Counted from the first letter of the stretch, positions 35,404 to 44,932 are shown. The stretch is DNA of 64,000 nt from an uncultured Clostridia bacterium (GCA_946529215.1 CAMMZC010000002.1:62001-126000); one strand, 5' to 3'. The notes: a model not told the origin generated them from the sequence alone. Program-made: numbers and translations.

Positions 35404-35739
35404 GTGAAAAATATACCACAAAGAACATGTATGGGGTGTAATACTAAAAAAGACAAAAAAGACTTAATTAGAATTGTTAAAAGAACAATTTCAATAGAAA
35501 CTCAAGATATAGAAAATGTTAATGCATCTAACAGTCCGAGTCAAAATAATAAATATGAAATAACAATTGACAAAACAGGAAAACAAGAAGGCAGAGGAGC
35601 ATATATTTGTAATAGTGTGCAATGTCTAGAAAAAGTAATAAAATCTAAAAGACTTGAAAGGTCTTTAGGTGTTAAGATATCAGAAGAGATCTATAGTAAT
35701 TTAAAGAAATTAATTGATGGGGGTGAATTTATTGGGTAA
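35404..35739 (+). CDS. rnpM: YlxR/RnpM-family RNA-binding protein
   Basis: A 111-residue protein with a GTG start immediately after the nusA stop and GGAGAGGG upstream. It has the family signature [19 protein letters not shown] and GRGAYICN...CLEKV, ending with the [11 protein letters not shown] helix. The middle (residues 30-62) is a longer, polar insert than usual. In Bacillus this protein modulates RNase P. The L7Ae-like gene ylxQ, often located between rnpM and infB, is absent here. Confidence 0.9.
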   Translation: MKNIPQRTCMGCNTKKDKKDLIRIVKRTISIETQDIENVNASNSPSQNNKYEITIDKTGKQEGRGAYICNSVQCLEKVIKSKRLERSLGVKISEEIYSNLKKLIDGGEFIG

Positions 35740-38700
35740 AATGAAATTATATGAATTAGCAAAAGAATTGAATTTAGCCAGTAAAGATTTACTAAAAATA
35801 GCAAGTGAAAATGGAATAGAATTAAAAAGTCATTTAAGCAGTTTAGAAGATGAACAAGTAGAAAAACTAAGAAAAAGTGTGTCAAAAAATTCTTCTACAG
35901 AAACGAAAAAAACAACGCCAAAGAAAGATTTAAAAGAAAATGAAAAAAAGTCAACTTCAAAAAATGAGTCAGATATTAAAGATGAAAAAAATATAGACGA
36001 AAGTAAAAATTCTAAAACATCAAAAAATCAAAAAGATTCTCCTGTTATAATTAGAAGAGAAGTTATAATAGAAGATAATCAAAAAAGGGAAGCTGTAAAA
36101 AAAGAAGAAAAAAAGCCAAACAAAAATCCATTTGTTCAAAGAAATGAAAAAAAAGATTTTAAAATAGTTTATAGAAATAAACCTGAAAAGCCAATGACTG
36201 TTAGTGAACTTTTTGGTTTGAACAAAAAGAAAGAAGAACCTAAAAAAGAACCAGAAATAATACAAGAAAAAGAGGTTAATATAGAAACAAAACCTGAAAA
36301 TCAAAAAGTAGAAAAAGAAGTAAACACTGAAAAACCTCAAATTCAATCAAATGTAGAAAATGAAAACAAAGAACATAAAGATGGAGAAAAAGCGCCTAAC
36401 TTTAGAAATAAAGATAGAAACAATACATTTAGAGATGGAGAAAGAGGTAACAACTTTAGAGACAGAGAAAAAAATGGTAGTTTCAGAGACAGAAATGTAG
36501 AAAGAACAAATAACTTTAGAGATAGAAATGGCGACAGAAATAATAATTTTAGAGATAGAAACAATAGTGAAAGAAACAGCTCAGGATTTAATAGAGATAG
36601 AAGAAATGGATTTAATCAAAATGGAGAAAGACCTAATGGAGACAGACAAGGCTTTAACAGAAATAATAAATTTGGTGGAAGAAGACCTTTAGATGAAAGA
36701 GGAATTGAAAAAAATATTAAAGACATAATGGGTGCAGAAACTATAGAAAAAGAAAGCAGAGAATACAACAAATCTATAGATAAGCAAAAAAATAATAATA
36801 AATTTGACGAAAATAGAAATAATAAGAAAAAGTCTAGAAAAGGTCAAAATGAAGATATAAATCAAGGTAAACTTAAGAATCTTAAACAACATGATAGACT
36901 TTCAAATATGTTTGAAGATACTTCTGAAGATGGAATGCTTGAGTATTATGATTTAACAACTCAAAGAGGAAGAAAAGGCAAGAAGAAAAATGTTAAAGAT
37001 GAAAACAGAAATAAGCAAAAAATCTTTAAACTAAAAGAAATAACAATTCCAGAATCTATAAGTGTAAAAGATTTAGCTCAAGAGCTTAAAAAGACAGCTG
37101 GAGAAGTTATTATGAAGCTTATGTCTTTAGGAATAATGGCAACATTAAATAATGAAGTTGATTTTGATACAGCATTTTTAGTTGCAGAAGAATTTGGCGT
37201 AACTGCAATTAAGAAGGAAGAAATAAAAGAAGAAGATATTTTATTTGACGATTCAGCAGACAAAGAAGAAGAATTAGTAGAAAGACCACCTGTAGTAGTT
37301 GTTATGGGACACGTTGACCATGGTAAAACCTCACTTCTAGATGCAATTAGAAAAACTAATGTAATAGAAGGTGAAGCAGGAGGAATTACACAAGCAATTG
37401 GTGCATATAAGGTTAAAATTAATGATAGAGAAATTACATTCTTAGATACACCAGGACACGAAGCATTTACAGCAATGCGTGCTAGAGGTGCACAAATTAC
37501 AGATATTGCAATCTTAATAGTTGCTGCAAATGATGGAGTAATGCCTCAAACTGTAGAAGCTATAAATCATGCTAAATCTGCAAATATTCCAATAATAGTT
37601 GCAGTAAATAAAATAGATTTGCCAGACGCAAACCCTCAAAAAGTTAAAGAAGAATTAATGCAATATGAATTAGTTCCTGAAGAATGGGGGGGAGATACAA
37701 TATTTGTAGAAATTTCTGCAAAGAAAAATATAAATATTGACCAATTACTAGAAATGGTGCTATTACAAGCAGATGTATTGGAACTAAAAGCAAATCCAAA
37801 TAAACAAGCAAAAGGTGTTGTAATAGAAGCAAGACTTGACAAAGGAAAAGGTGCTATTGCTTCACTTCTAGTTCAAAGAGGAAAACTTGACGCAGGAGAT
37901 ACAATAGTTGTAGGTTCAACAATAGGTAGAATTCGTTCAATGACAAATGACAAGGGTAAAAAAGTAAAATCAGCTGGACCATCTACACCTGTTGAGGTTA
38001 TGGGATTAACAGAAGTACCACAAGCTGGAGATACTTTCTATGAAGTAAAAGATGAAAAAATGGCAAAACATTTAATAGAAAGAAGAAAACGTCAAGAAAG
38101 AGAAAAATCTATAAATGCTATGCAAGCAGTAACTTTAGACAATTTATTTAGCCAAATGGAAAAAGGCAACTTAAAACAACTTAACTTAATTGTAAAAGCT
38201 GATGTACAAGGTTCTGTAGAAGCATTAAAACAATCATTAGAAAAATTAAGTAATGATGAAGTAAGAGTAAAGGTTATCCACGCAGCAGCAGGAGCAGTTA
38301 CAGAATCAGATGTAACTCTTGCAAAAGTTTCAAATGCAATTATAATCGCATTTAATGTAAGACCTGTTGCAACTGCAAAACAAGAAGCTGAAAAAGATGA
38401 AGTAGAAATAAAACAATACTCTGTAATTTATCATGCAATAGAAGATGTTGAATCAGCTATGAAAGGAATGCTTGATCCTAAATATGAAGAAGAACTTATT
38501 GGTACTGCAGAAGTTCGCCAAGTGTTCAAGATTTCAAATGTTGGTACTATTGCAGGTTGTATGGTTCTTACAGGAAAAATCGAAAGAAATGCTGGAGTTA
38601 GAGTTATCCGTGATGATGTTGTAATTCACGAAGGTAAACTTGTTTCTCTAAAACGTTTCAAAGATGATGTTAAAGAAGTTGCAAAAGACTTTGAGTGTGG

Positions 38701-38779
38701 TATTCAAATTGAAAAATATAATGACTTGAAGGAAAATGATGTGATTGAGGCTTTTGTAATGAAGGAGATTAAGAGGTAG
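35732..38779 (+). CDS. infB: Translation initiation factor IF-2
   Basis: A 1,015-residue GTPase that places initiator tRNA on the ribosome. I choose the TTG at 35732 (8 bases after GGGGG, overlapping the rnpM stop); the ATG at 35741 is the alternative. The IF2_N motif ([18 protein letters not shown]) is at the start. A long polar N-terminal extension includes an unusual NNFRDR(E/N)-type repeat at about residues 225-290. The G domain shows [12 protein letters not shown] (about 527), [12 protein letters not shown] and SAKK. Domains C1/C2 complete the family length at the C-terminus. Confidence 0.96.
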   Translation: MGKMKLYELAKELNLASKDLLKIASENGIELKSHLSSLEDEQVEKLRKSVSKNSSTETKKTTPKKDLKENEKKSTSKNESDIKDEKNIDESKNSKTSKNQKDSPVIIRREVIIEDNQKREAVKKEEKKPNKNPFVQRNEKKDFKIVYRNKPEKPMTVSELFGLNKKKEEPKKEPEIIQEKEVNIETKPENQKVEKEVNTEKPQIQSNVENENKEHKDGEKAPNFRNKDRNNTFRDGERGNNFRDREKNGSFRDRNVERTNNFRDRNGDRNNNFRDRNNSERNSSGFNRDRRNGFNQNGERPNGDRQGFNRNNKFGGRRPLDERGIEKNIKDIMGAETIEKESREYNKSIDKQKNNNKFDENRNNKKKSRKGQNEDINQGKLKNLKQHDRLSNMFEDTSEDGMLEYYDLTTQRGRKGKKKNVKDENRNKQKIFKLKEITIPESISVKDLAQELKKTAGEVIMKLMSLGIMATLNNEVDFDTAFLVAEEFGVTAIKKEEIKEEDILFDDSADKEEELVERPPVVVVMGHVDHGKTSLLDAIRKTNVIEGEAGGITQAIGAYKVKINDREITFLDTPGHEAFTAMRARGAQITDIAILIVAANDGVMPQTVEAINHAKSANIPIIVAVNKIDLPDANPQKVKEELMQYELVPEEWGGDTIFVEISAKKNINIDQLLEMVLLQADVLELKANPNKQAKGVVIEARLDKGKGAIASLLVQRGKLDAGDTIVVGSTIGRIRSMTNDKGKKVKSAGPSTPVEVMGLTEVPQAGDTFYEVKDEKMAKHLIERRKRQEREKSINAMQAVTLDNLFSQMEKGNLKQLNLIVKADVQGSVEALKQSLEKLSNDEVRVKVIHAAAGAVTESDVTLAKVSNAIIIAFNVRPVATAKQEAEKDEVEIKQYSVIYHAIEDVESAMKGMLDPKYEEELIGTAEVRQVFKISNVGTIAGCMVLTGKIERNAGVRVIRDDVVIHEGKLVSLKRFKDDVKEVAKDFECGIQIEKYNDLKENDVIEAFVMKEIKR

Positions 38780-38791
38780 GAGAAAATAGCT

Positions 38792-38989
38792 ATGGAAGAA
38801 AATAAAACATTTGAAGAAAGAAGAAAAACATTCTCTGGCAGACTAGGTTTGCTAACATCAAGTGAATGCCCAGGAAAAGCTGACTATGTAGAAGGCATGA
38901 TTACAACAAACAGATCAAAACCTAGGAAAAATATGGATATAGCGCAAGTGAATGCTCGAGAGATAGCAAAAAATCGGAGTAATTATTAG
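38792..38989 (+). CDS. Small hypothetical protein (65 aa)
   Basis: Starts 8 bases after AGGAG, 12 bases behind infB. The protein is basic (EERRKTFSGRLGLLTSSECP, RSKPRKNMDIAQVNAREIAK) with no recognised family and no signal peptide. Co-transcription with infB is likely from the spacing. Confidence 0.6.
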   Translation: MEENKTFEERRKTFSGRLGLLTSSECPGKADYVEGMITTNRSKPRKNMDIAQVNAREIAKNRSNY

Positions 38990-39138
38990 TGACCCACAAA
39001 ACAAAGACTACATTTTAACTATGTGTAATAATTATGAAGAGTGGATACAATAGATAGAAACTACTTTAATAATAAATAAAAAAGGAATATTACATTATAA
39101 AATGGAAAAGAGAAATAATTGTATTAGGAGTGATTAAA

Positions 39139-39429
39139 ATGTCAAACACTAAATCAGATGATAATAAAGATACTAAATTCGGAACAATTGGAATAGCATG
39201 GGCTCCAACTATTTCTACGGACGTAGTAAAAAGAATAACAGATGCAGAAGAATTTCGTGAAGACATAAAGAAGAAAGCAAAAAATATACAATCACCTAAT
39301 AATTATGAATATAGAAATATTGTGCATAAAGAATCACATATAGGAGGTGGTTTTATACCACCTACAGAATATGAATTAGGAAAAACTTTTTACGATAAAG
39401 ATGAAATATTGTATAAAGGATATAGATAG
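39139..39429 (+). CDS. Small hypothetical protein (96 aa)
   Basis: The ATG at 39139 follows TAGGAGTG by six bases. It is a soluble, charged protein (GTIGIAWAPTISTDVVKRI, GGGFIPPTEYELG). It precedes rbfA by eight bases with an AGGAGGG site, so it is probably in the same transcript. I recognise no family. Confidence 0.6.
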   Translation: MSNTKSDDNKDTKFGTIGIAWAPTISTDVVKRITDAEEFREDIKKKAKNIQSPNNYEYRNIVHKESHIGGGFIPPTEYELGKTFYDKDEILYKGYR

Positions 39430-39437
39430 GAGGGCTT

Positions 39438-39791
39438 ATGCAAAAAAAAGCAACTAATAGAATGCAAAAAGTTGATGAAGAGTTTAAAAGAGAATTAAGT
39501 AAAATTATAGACCAAGACTTAAAGAATCCAAATATAACTGGATTAATAAGTGTAACAAAAGTAAAGACTTCTTCAGATTTAAAAAGTGCAAGAGTATATA
39601 TAAGTATTTTAGGCAGTAAATCTAAAAAAAATACTATGGAGGGCTTAAAAAATGCAAGTGGTTTTATAAGAACAGAACTTGCTAAAAGAGTTAATTTAAG
39701 ATATACTCCAGAACTTGTATTTGAATTAGATGAGACATTAGAATATGGAGCTAAAATAGATAGTATTTTGAAGGAGCTAAATAATAAGTAA
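39438..39791 (+). CDS. rbfA: Ribosome-binding factor A
   Basis: A 117-residue KH-type protein needed for late 30S maturation and 16S 5'-end processing. Signature: RMQKVDEEFKRELSKII, GLISVTKVKTSSDLKSARVYIS, LAKRVNLRYTPELVFELDETLEYG. Length and position after infB are as usual in Firmicutes. Confidence 0.95.
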   Translation: MQKKATNRMQKVDEEFKRELSKIIDQDLKNPNITGLISVTKVKTSSDLKSARVYISILGSKSKKNTMEGLKNASGFIRTELAKRVNLRYTPELVFELDETLEYGAKIDSILKELNNK

Positions 39792-39800
39792 TGTATTAGA

Positions 39801-39896
39801 TTTGAATATATAAGTATTTTTCGAATAATCTTAGCTAACTTTCATTTAACGCTAAAAAATTCTAACTAATTTTCTCAAAATGCTTATATATTCAAA
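39801..39896. repeat. Inverted repeat between rbfA and nrnA
   Basis: TTTGAATATATAAGTATTTT (39801-39820) pairs with AAAATGCTTATATATTCAAA (39877-39896) at 19 of 20 positions, leaving a 56-base loop. Too long-looped for a standard terminator and T-poor after the stem. It may be a MITE-like relic or an RNA structure separating the two genes. Confidence 0.5.
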
Positions 39897-39927
39897 CACG
39901 AAAATTATAAAAAAATAGGAGGAAGTA

Positions 39928-40884
39928 ATGACTCTAGATAATATATTAGAAGAAATAAAAAAAGCAGAAAAAATAGTAATTTTAACACATGAGTTGCCAG
40001 ATGGAGACGCAATGGGGAGCAGTTTGGCTTTAATGCTTGCTTTAAAAAGTATTGGAAAAAATCCAGATGTAGTTATTCCTAAGTTTTCAAATTGTTTTAG
40101 TTTCTTACCGGGAATACCAGAGCTTAAGGAAGAATCTGATGTAGAAAAGTATGATTTAGCAATTGCTTTAGATTGTGCAGATGGCAAGATACTATGTGGA
40201 TATGAAAAATACTTTGAAAAAGCTAAAACTAAAATTGTAATAGATCATCATGGTAGTAACAAAATGTATGGGGATATAAATTTTGTAAATCCAGTGTCTC
40301 CTGCATGTTGTGAAGTTTTAATTGGTATGTTTGATTATTTTGAAATAGAAATAACAAAAGATATCGGAACATGCCTAATTACTGGAATTATAACAGATAC
40401 AGGTGGATTTGACTATAATGTAAATCCAGAAACTTTTGATTTTGCTGCAATGCTATTACGTAAAGGAATAAAAATTTCTGATGTTTACACAAAAGTTCTT
40501 AGAACTAAAACTAGAGCAAACTTTGAACTTAGAAGAATTGCAAATGACAGAATGGAATTTTTGGAAGATGGAAAAGTTGCTTTTACATACATAACAAATG
40601 CTGATGAGGAAAAATTTGGGGCAAAAACAGGAGATCATGAAGGTTTGGTAGAAATAGGAAGAGATGTAGAAGGTGTTGAAGTTTCTGTATTTTTACACGA
40701 AATTCCTGGAAAAATAAATGGTTTTAAAATTTCACTTAGATCTAAAGAATATGTTAATGTCTCTGATGTATGTATTATGTTTGGTGGTGGCGGACATATA
40801 AGAGCTGCAGGAGCTTTTTGCCTTGGAACCGCTGAACAAATAAAAGAAAAAGTTTTAGCAGAGATAAGAAAACAATTAAAATAA
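39928..40884 (+). CDS. nrnA: DHH-family oligoribonuclease/pAp phosphatase
   Basis: A 318-residue phosphoesterase that degrades nanoRNAs and 3'-phosphoadenosine 5'-phosphate. Catalytic metal-binding motifs: DGDAMGSS (residues 24-31), LDCAD, IDHHGSN (about 109) and DTGGF. The DHHA1 substrate-binding motif GGGGHIRAAGAF is near residue 289. It starts after AGGAGG. It sits between rbfA and truB, as in many Firmicutes, and is followed by a strong terminator. Confidence 0.92.
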   Translation: MTLDNILEEIKKAEKIVILTHELPDGDAMGSSLALMLALKSIGKNPDVVIPKFSNCFSFLPGIPELKEESDVEKYDLAIALDCADGKILCGYEKYFEKAKTKIVIDHHGSNKMYGDINFVNPVSPACCEVLIGMFDYFEIEITKDIGTCLITGIITDTGGFDYNVNPETFDFAAMLLRKGIKISDVYTKVLRTKTRANFELRRIANDRMEFLEDGKVAFTYITNADEEKFGAKTGDHEGLVEIGRDVEGVEVSVFLHEIPGKINGFKISLRSKEYVNVSDVCIMFGGGGHIRAAGAFCLGTAEQIKEKVLAEIRKQLK

Positions 40885-40891
40885 TGAAGAT

Positions 40892-40919
40892 AAATGCAAG
40901 GGGTTTTCTTGCATTTTTT
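40892..40919 (+). terminator. Rho-independent terminator
   Basis: AAATGCAAG / CTTGCATTT with a GGGTTTT loop followed by TTTC. It closes the rimP-nrnA operon. Confidence 0.85.
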
Positions 40920-40974
40920 CTATTTCTAGTGTAAAATAAATTTAACAAAAAAAGAGAAATGTGTGTGATATAGA

Positions 40975-41004
40975 TTGCTTAAAAATTAACATTAGGTATA
41001 TAAT
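40975..41004 (+). promoter_or_regulatory. Sigma-A-type promoter
   Basis: TTGCTT and TATAAT with an 18-base spacer upstream of the 77-residue gene and truB. Confidence 0.5.
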
Positions 41005-41024
41005 AAAAGAAGGAGGCAAGCACA

Positions 41025-41258
41025 ATGCAAGGAATTGGAATAGGTGAAAGTGATTTCAAATTTTTAAAATCATTTTTTAGAGCCACATTTAAAGATAATC
41101 AATATATGGAAAAAACAATAGAAGAAACGATTGCTAATGCTAAAAAACAAATAGAAGATAAAAAATATGAAACTTCTTTAAGAGAAAGGGGTTTTACAAA
41201 TATTACAAAAATGGTTTTTGCATTTGATGGAAAAGATGCAAGGATAGAGGAATATTAA
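41025..41258 (+). CDS. Fragment resembling the C-terminal end of a PD-(D/E)XK nuclease-domain protein
   Basis: A 77-residue protein with its own GGAGG site. The second half (EETIANAKKQIEDKKYETSL, RERGFTNITKMVFAFDGKD) resembles the last helices and strand of the PD-(D/E)XK domain in AAA-ATPase-like proteins of clostridia and bacteroidetes (A..QI..K.Y...L...G...I...G..F.GK). The ATPase and the nuclease catalytic residues are missing. It is probably a domesticated or decaying relic. Its stop codon touches the truB ATG, so it may now serve translational coupling. Confidence 0.5.
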   Translation: MQGIGIGESDFKFLKSFFRATFKDNQYMEKTIEETIANAKKQIEDKKYETSLRERGFTNITKMVFAFDGKDARIEEY

Positions 41259-42119
41259 ATGGATGGTATAATTATAATAAATAAAGAACAAGGTTACACA
41301 TCAAATGATGTAGTGCAAATAATAAAAAAGAAATTTAATGAGAAAGTTGGACATACTGGAACACTAGACCCAATGGCAACAGGGGTTTTGCCTATTTTAG
41401 TAGGAAAAGGAACATTGCTTTCAAAGTATTTAATAAATCATGACAAAATATATACAGCTACTTTAAAATTAGGGATAAAAACCGACACAGGAGATATTAC
41501 AGGAAATGTAATAGAAGAAAAAATTGTTGATGAGAATTGTTTGAAAGAAGAGAATATTATAAAAGTGTTAGAAGAAATAAAAGGGGAGCAAGAACAAACA
41601 CCACCTATGTATTCTGCAATTAAAGTTAATGGCAAAAAGCTATATGAATATGCAAGAAAGGGTCTTACAATTGATGTAGCTCCTCGAAAAATAAATATAT
41701 ATAATACAGAAATTTTATATATAGATAAGCAAAATAAAGAAATTAGGTTTAAAGTTAGTTGCTCAAAAGGTACATATATTAGAACTTTATGCGAAACAGT
41801 TGCAAAAAAGCTTGGAACGATTGGTACAATGAGCGCTCTAGTAAGAGAAAAAGTTGGAGATTTTGAAATAAGTGAAGCAATAAAACTAAGTGATATAAAA
41901 GCGGACTATAATGATGATAAGCTTATTTCAATAGAAAAGTTTTTTCAAAATAAAGATGAGATTTTACTTTCTCCCCGTTCTTTTGTTGCATTTATAAATG
42001 GTGTAAAACTTATGGCAGACAATATAGATGGAGTGTATAGAATATATAATTCAAACAAAGAATTTGTAGGAATTGGAATAGTAAAAAATGGAATTCTAAA
42101 AAGAGATATTGTAATTTAA
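41259..42119 (+). CDS. truB: tRNA pseudouridine(55) synthase
   Basis: A 286-residue enzyme that makes pseudouridine 55 in the T-loop of tRNAs. The catalytic Asp37 is in GHTGTLDPMATGVL. Further family motifs: Y(T)ATLKLGIKTDTGD, QTPPMYSAIKVNGKKLYEYAR and SCSKGTYIRTL. The C-terminal region (PUA-like remnant) is short but normal for Firmicutes. The ATG lies directly after the previous gene's stop, without a clear own Shine-Dalgarno (GGATAGAGGAA inside the upstream gene). Confidence 0.94.
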   Translation: MDGIIIINKEQGYTSNDVVQIIKKKFNEKVGHTGTLDPMATGVLPILVGKGTLLSKYLINHDKIYTATLKLGIKTDTGDITGNVIEEKIVDENCLKEENIIKVLEEIKGEQEQTPPMYSAIKVNGKKLYEYARKGLTIDVAPRKINIYNTEILYIDKQNKEIRFKVSCSKGTYIRTLCETVAKKLGTIGTMSALVREKVGDFEISEAIKLSDIKADYNDDKLISIEKFFQNKDEILLSPRSFVAFINGVKLMADNIDGVYRIYNSNKEFVGIGIVKNGILKRDIVI

Positions 42120-42192
42120 AAAGTAATTTGGTAAAATAATAATAGAATACATCAAATTATATAAAACATCTATAGTAAAGGAGGAGAAACTG

Positions 42193-43314
42193 ATGAAAAG
42201 AATAATTGGAACATTTTTTTTATTTTTAACAATGTTAGTATTAATAGCAGGATTATTATTTGTTGGTTGGGCAATATATAATGATATGTTTGTTGGGGAT
42301 GTAGTACAAACGCTTCATACAGATGAAAATATGGTTGCAATTGATCAAGGGGAACATATAACAAAAGTACAAAAAAAATCTATAGTTGATACTCTTACCG
42401 ACATATTTACAACAGACGAGGAAGTGGTGAAAGACTATTCGGCAGAAGGATCTGTTGGAAAATATTTTTATGAACAATTATCAAATACACAAAAAGTTAT
42501 ATATAATGGACTTCAAGAAAGCAAAAGCAAATTAATGACAGGAACTTACAGAATTGAGTTTGGTAATAAATTTTATAGTGTTTTAAGCCAAGAAAATGGT
42601 AGTAAAGTTCTAGGAGATGACTATCAAACAGCAATAGAAGCTTTTACACATGACAATGCAGATTTATTTTTTATAGATATTTCTAAAATGTATTTAAATA
42701 TGGAGACAAAGAAAAAGGGATTTAAAACAACATATAATGTATATATAGCTCCAGATGAAGGAAAAAATTATTATGCAAAAGGCTTTAATTCTGAATATGA
42801 TGTAAGGATAGCAATTCAAAAAATAGAACAAGAAAGAGATTATATAAAATCGAAACTTACAGGAAATACATACAAAGATGTAAAAAAAATACATGATTAT
42901 TTAATAGATAATGTAGAATATGATGAAAAGGGTGAAAGCATTGGAACATATACAATTTATGGGGCATTAGTAGATAAAAAGTGTGTATGTGAGGGCTATA
43001 CAAGAGCTTTTAAATATATTGCAGATTCTGTAGGAATAAAATGTGTAATTATGCAAGGAACAGCAACAAACACTCAAGGAAAAACGGAAAAACATGCTTG
43101 GAATGCAGTAAGAGTTGGAAAATCTTGGTATTTAATTGATTCAACATGGGATGACCCTATTATTGTTGGAAGAGGTGTTGTTTTAAGAAGCACTCACTAT
43201 AAATACTTTCTAAAAGGTTCAAGTACATTTAATAAAGATCATATATTAGAAAAACAATTTACAAATGGAGGAAAAGTTTTTTCTTATCCAACTATAAGTG
43301 CAACAGACTATTAG
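42193..43314 (+). CDS. Membrane-anchored transglutaminase-like protein
   Basis: A 373-residue protein after AAGGAGGAG. One N-terminal membrane helix (residues 4-27) is followed by an extracellular part. The transglutaminase-like core is at about 235-325 with a complete triad: Cys266 in CVCEGYTRAF, His301 in KHAWNAV and Asp316 in YLIDSTWDDP. Such proteins act as cell-surface proteases or crosslinkers and are widespread in clostridia. The signal helix lacks a clear cleavage site, so it is probably anchored. Confidence 0.85.
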   Translation: MKRIIGTFFLFLTMLVLIAGLLFVGWAIYNDMFVGDVVQTLHTDENMVAIDQGEHITKVQKKSIVDTLTDIFTTDEEVVKDYSAEGSVGKYFYEQLSNTQKVIYNGLQESKSKLMTGTYRIEFGNKFYSVLSQENGSKVLGDDYQTAIEAFTHDNADLFFIDISKMYLNMETKKKGFKTTYNVYIAPDEGKNYYAKGFNSEYDVRIAIQKIEQERDYIKSKLTGNTYKDVKKIHDYLIDNVEYDEKGESIGTYTIYGALVDKKCVCEGYTRAFKYIADSVGIKCVIMQGTATNTQGKTEKHAWNAVRVGKSWYLIDSTWDDPIIVGRGVVLRSTHYKYFLKGSSTFNKDHILEKQFTNGGKVFSYPTISATDY

Positions 43315-43340
43315 ATTTATTTTAGGTCCCTTTTGGAGAC

Positions 43341-43437
43341 TTCCTTTTCCGTATATAAAAAGATAAAGTTTCCTATATTCGTGCGGTTGCTTTGCAACCT
43401 GCACATATGGCGAAGCCACTTTTCTTATAAAATTGCT
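43341..43437 (-). repeat. Stem-loop repeat element, copy B
   Basis: Read on the reverse strand, the core ATGTGCAGGTTGC...GCAACCGCACGAAT and about 25 bases on each side match copy A at 20985-21062. The loop tips differ (AAA versus TTT), as expected if the hairpin fold is what is kept. It lies in the gap between the transglutaminase gene and tRNA-Glu. Confidence 0.5.
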
Positions 43438-43806
43438 TTTTAATAATATTGCAAAAAAAAATTGAATGAATTCACTTATAGATTAATTATTTATACAAAA
43501 ATTTGTAAACGATTTTTTTAAGTAAAATGTTAACGTCAGACTATAACAATAAATATGAATAAAAGCGATTAAAAATGGGTTTGATGAGATATATCGAATT
43601 GGATATACTAAAAAAACATTTTAGTGCTTGAAATTACATAAGAATTGATCCTGAGATTACACCCAATTTTGGGGGTGCGTCGAAATTTTTTCTAAAAAAT
43701 AATATATTTGTATGGATAAATATAAGGTAAATTTACTTAATCACGCTCTTTTTGTTCGGACTGAGGAAAAAAGGAACCCAAAACTTCAAAAAACTTACAA
43801 TTATAC
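43438..43806. other. Gene-poor spacer before tRNA-Glu
   Basis: About 370 A+T-rich bases with stop codons in all frames I checked. A short hairpin, CACCCAATTTTGGGGGTG (43658-43675), has no useful T-run next to it. No recognisable gene or RNA was seen before the tRNA promoter. Confidence 0.4.
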
Positions 43807-43835
43807 TTGACTAAATGCTAAAAAAATGATATATT
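43807..43835 (+). promoter_or_regulatory. Promoter of tRNA-Glu
   Basis: TTGACT and TATATT with a 17-base spacer, 29 bases upstream of the tRNA. Confidence 0.6.
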
Positions 43836-43864
43836 ATTAGGTATAGAGTAAATAGACAAAAAAT

Positions 43865-43939
43865 GGCCCCTTGGTCAAGCGGTTAAGACGCCGCCCTCTC
43901 AAGGCGGAATCATGGGTTCGATTCCCGTAGGGGTCACCA
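43865..43939 (+). tRNA. tRNA-Glu (anticodon CTC)
   Basis: A cloverleaf can be drawn by eye: acceptor GGCCCCT/AGGGGTC (one G-T pair), D-arm around TCAAGCGGTTAAGA, anticodon stem CCGCC/GGCGG with loop CTCTCAA (anticodon CTC), T-arm ATGGG/CCCGT with loop TTCGATT, and an encoded CCA end. It reads GAG codons, which are rare in this A+T-rich window. No other tRNA is adjacent. Confidence 0.93.
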
Positions 43940-43958
43940 AAATATTTCGGAGAAGCTT

Positions 43959-44420
43959 ATGAAAAAAAGTATTAGTTTAAATGTTTACAAAAATATTGTT
44001 ATAGCAATTGCTATAATGATTTATTTTATTGGAATAAATTCAATGTATTACAAATTAGAAAAAAATAGTTTATTAAGTATCTTAAAAGTATTGAGTATTG
44101 TAATTTTATTTGCGGGGATAATAATTCTAGAAATAGCATATAGAAAAGATAATGGCAAATTAGGGATAAATTCACTAGAAGTTATATTTTTGGCTGGCCA
44201 TACTTTATCTATAGCACATATTGTAGAACTTCATAAATTTGGATTTGCAAATTACATATTAGTGTCATCATATATATTTTCAATATATTATTTGTTTAAA
44301 GCTGTATTTATATATACAAAAGAAAGAAAAGATTATCTTAATAGTTTAAGTGATATAAAAGAAATTGTAGCTAATGAGCCAGTAAAAAAAGAAGCTACTA
44401 AGAAGGGAGAAAAGATATAA
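43959..44420 (+). CDS. Four-helix membrane protein of unknown function
   Basis: A 153-residue protein with four hydrophobic helices (about 10-30, 38-60, 70-90, 97-117) and a charged cytoplasmic tail ([14 protein letters not shown]). It starts 8 bases after CGGAG. Its stop overlaps the remA start (ATAATG), so it is part of the remA-rpoZ transcript. No family is recognised. Helix 3 contains [15 protein letters not shown], with histidines that could bind a metal. Confidence 0.7.
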   Translation: MKKSISLNVYKNIVIAIAIMIYFIGINSMYYKLEKNSLLSILKVLSIVILFAGIIILEIAYRKDNGKLGINSLEVIFLAGHTLSIAHIVELHKFGFANYILVSSYIFSIYYLFKAVFIYTKERKDYLNSLSDIKEIVANEPVKKEATKKGEKI

Positions 44421-44686
44421 TGAAACTTATTAATATAGGATTTGGCAATATTGTTGCTTTAGATAGGATAGTTTCAATTGTTAGCCCTGAGTCTGCTCCT
44501 ATAAAAAGAATGGTACAAGAAGCAAAAGATAGTAAAATGGCTGTAGATGCCACTTATGGTAGAAAAACAAGGGCAGTTATTATTACGGATTCAGGTCATG
44601 TTGTTTTATCTGCAATACAACCTGAAACAATTGCTGCAAGAATCGATAAAGACATTACAGAGAAATTAGAGAAGGGTGGAGAATAA
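44420..44686 (+). CDS. remA: RemA/DUF370 DNA-binding regulator
   Basis: An 88-residue protein of the RemA family. Signature: [56 protein letters not shown] and [13 protein letters not shown]. In Bacillus subtilis RemA activates extracellular-matrix operons, including the one encoding TasA and SipW. Its presence here is notable because of the SipW/TasA operons 25-40 kb away, but remA-rpoZ-gmk is also a standard Firmicutes gene order. Overlaps the upstream gene by one base. Confidence 0.92.
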   Translation: MKLINIGFGNIVALDRIVSIVSPESAPIKRMVQEAKDSKMAVDATYGRKTRAVIITDSGHVVLSAIQPETIAARIDKDITEKLEKGGE

Positions 44687-44687
44687 A

Positions 44688-44876
44688 ATGATAGTTGAAC
44701 CAACTGTTAATGAATTATTAAAACATGCAGAGAACAGATATGCATTAGTAATTGCTGCATCAAGAAGAGCAAGAGATATTGCAAAAGGTGATAAACCTTT
44801 AATAACTACAGACGATAAATCGCCTGTAACAATTGCTGCAGAAGAAATAGCAGATGATAAAGTATTTATTGTTTAA
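44688..44876 (+). CDS. rpoZ: RNA polymerase omega subunit
   Basis: A 62-residue protein from the ATG at 44688, one base after the remA stop and following GGGTGGAG. Motifs NELLKHAENRYALVIAASRRARDI and ITTDDKSPVTIAAEEI are typical. It is shorter than the Bacillus subunit but within the clostridial range. Followed by a terminator-like hairpin before gmk. Confidence 0.92.
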   Translation: MIVEPTVNELLKHAENRYALVIAASRRARDIAKGDKPLITTDDKSPVTIAAEEIADDKVFIV

Positions 44877-44886
44877 AAATATATGG

Positions 44887-44932
44887 AAAAGCGCGGACTG
44901 AGATGAGTTTATAAAACAGTTCGCTTTTTTAA
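44887..44932 (+). terminator. Terminator-like hairpin between rpoZ and gmk
   Basis: AAAAGCG-CGGACTG pairs with CAGTTCG-CTTTTT (with a small bulge) followed by TTTTTT. It may act as an attenuator, since gmk has no obvious promoter of its own. Confidence 0.55.

Noticed and set aside
43658..43675. Terminator at CACCCAATTTTGGGGGTG
   Set aside because: Only a five-pair stem, no adjacent T-run in either direction and no gene ending nearby.
43865..43939. Integration site at tRNA-Glu
   Set aside because: No integrase gene or repeat of the tRNA 3' end was seen within the window.
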